A stretch of DNA of 20,946 bases. It comes from Hydnum rufescens UP504 (taxonomy: Eukaryota; Basidiomycota; Agaricomycetes; Cantharellales; Hydnaceae). Numbering within the stretch: position 1 is the stretch's first letter; every line of letters starts with the position of its first letter. Shown here piece by piece: positions 19,784 to 20,946 of this stretch. The translations under genes were made by a program, and so were the position numbers. The stretch is from NCBI GenBank assembly GCA_014904985.1, contig MU129142.1, forward strand, positions 26,490 to 47,435. The letters run 5' to 3'. A model generated the notes under the pieces. The model was given only the letters and a program-made list of their open reading frames with translations, made no database searches and was not told where the DNA came from.

Positions 19784-20946
19784 AGATGGACACATAAATG
19801 GGTAAAAGGGAACAAGGGGATTAATATGCATTGAACAAGCCCAAAAACACCACAAATGGCCAGGATTTACCCATACAAGGTGGTGTTGAGTGGGGGAGGA
19901 GGAGAGCACTCGTCATAATGGAGCCAAATGTGCTCCAAATGACTCATGAGTGGATGCTTTGGAAAGAGAGAGTCTAGACGAAAAGAACAAGCCCAAAAAC
20001 AAAACGATCGGATAAGATTTCCCCTCACCAGGTCCAGGGGAAGGGGGGAGAAGAAGATGGGTGGTAGTGAAGTGAAAAACTATCAGATGGACACAAAAAT
20101 AGGTTAGAAAGAAAGAGGGGATTGATACGCATTGGATAAGCCCAAAAACACCACAAATGGCCAGGATTTACCCATACAAGGTGGTGTTGAGTGGGGGAGG
20201 AGGAGAGCACGTGTCATAATGGAGCCAAATGTGCTCCAAATGACTCGTAGGTGAATGCGTTGGAAAGAGGGAGCCTAGACGAAGAGAACAAGCCCAAACA
20301 CAGAATGAGCGGACAAGATTTACCCTCACCAGGTCCAGGGGAAGGGGGGAGGAGAAGATGGGTGGTAGTGAAGTGAAGAATTGTCAGATGGACACACAAA
20401 TAGGTGAGAAAGAAAGAGGGGATTGATACGCATTGGATAAGCCCAAAAACACCACAAATGGCCAGGATTTACCCATACAAGGTGGTGTTGAGTGGGGGAG
20501 GAGGAGAGCACGTGTCATAATGGAGCCAAATGTGCTCCAAATGACTCGTAGGTGGATGCATTGGAAAGAGGGAGCCTAGACGAAGAGAACAAGCCCAAAC
20601 ACAGAACGAGTGGACAAGATTTCCCCTCACCAGGTCCAGGGGAAGGGGGGAGGAGAAGATGGGTGGTAGTGAAGTGAAGAATTGTCAGATGGACACACAA
20701 ATAGGTTAGAAAGAAAGGGGGGATTGATACGCATTGGATAAGCCCAAAAACACCACAATGGCCAGGATTTACCCATACAAGGTGGTGTTGAGTGGGGGAG
20801 GAGGAGAGCACGTGTCATAATGGAGCCAAATGTGCTCCAAATGACTCGTAGGTGGATGCATTGGAAAGAGGGAGCCTAGACGAAGAGACAAGCCAAAACA
20901 CAGAACGGCGGACAAGGATTTCCCCTACCCAGGTCCAGGGGAAGGG
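19784..20946. repeat. 301 bp satellite array, about 3.9 units, runs off window
   Basis: Landmark GGGGATT occurs at 19816, 20117, 20418 and 20719, giving an exact 301 bp period. Each unit holds two related halves of about 150 bp, each beginning with an AAGCCC word (19838 and 19990 in the first unit, 152 and 149 bp apart in turn) and ending in a GGGGGAGGAGGAGA or GGGGGGAGAAGAAG purine block. The first unit is the most diverged and later units are nearly identical. As 301 is not a multiple of three, open frames inside rotate and are not genes. Confidence 0.9.

Noticed and set aside
20025..20818. Repeated minus-strand frames of 61-98 codons in the right-hand array
   Set aside because: They recur because of the 301 bp satellite, whose period is not a multiple of three.

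Overview
The window looks like nuclear DNA of a basidiomycete fungus, most likely an Agaricomycete. Genes carry many 50-86 nt spliceosomal introns with clear donors, CTNAY-type branch sites and AG acceptors. The recognisable families (KDZ transposase, NACHT-WD40 receptor, fungal TauD/JLP1 dioxygenase, citrate-transporter-like membrane protein) are typical of mushroom genomes. All family calls are read by eye from translated motifs; no search was run.

Layout. 1-1280 (+): the 3' end of a KDZ transposase gene, open at the left edge. 1281-2285: AT-rich, repeat-bearing DNA with two diverged ~90 bp direct repeats. 7695-2286 (-): one large NOD-like receptor gene that I could reconstruct through seven small introns: C2-like domain, helical region, NACHT ATPase, then 14 near-identical WD40 repeats and a conserved C-terminal tail. 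The NACHT half has two one-base frameshifts and there is a third frame break at the NACHT/WD40 junction. 10225-8655 (-): a 5'-truncated relic of a citrate-transporter/ArsB-like membrane protein with a nonsense codon and several frameshifts. 10380-11005: a TA-flanked CAGT...ACTG inverted-repeat element. 12230-13836 (+): a nine-exon TauD/JLP1-like 2-oxoglutarate dioxygenase with an intact active site but damaged splice sites. From about 15 kb to the right edge there is no confident host gene. It holds compound CAGGTT arrays in a ++-- arrangement with a 311 bp fold-back, a GC-rich hairpin, two inverted-repeat elements (17597-17922 and 18037-18898), and a 301 bp satellite running off the right end.

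Composition is striking. CpG is scarce in 1-4.84 kb and again after about 15 kb, and plentiful between. The left boundary falls inside one exon of the receptor gene, next to the WD40 repeat block, which suggests that repeat-bearing DNA here has suffered methylation-linked C-to-T decay. The genes do not form a pathway; the window reads as a degrading gene island (receptor, transporter, dioxygenase) set between transposon- and satellite-rich DNA. The most interesting part is the receptor's repeat domain: variation between the 14 WD40 units is concentrated at a few fixed positions, the pattern expected of a diversifying recognition surface.
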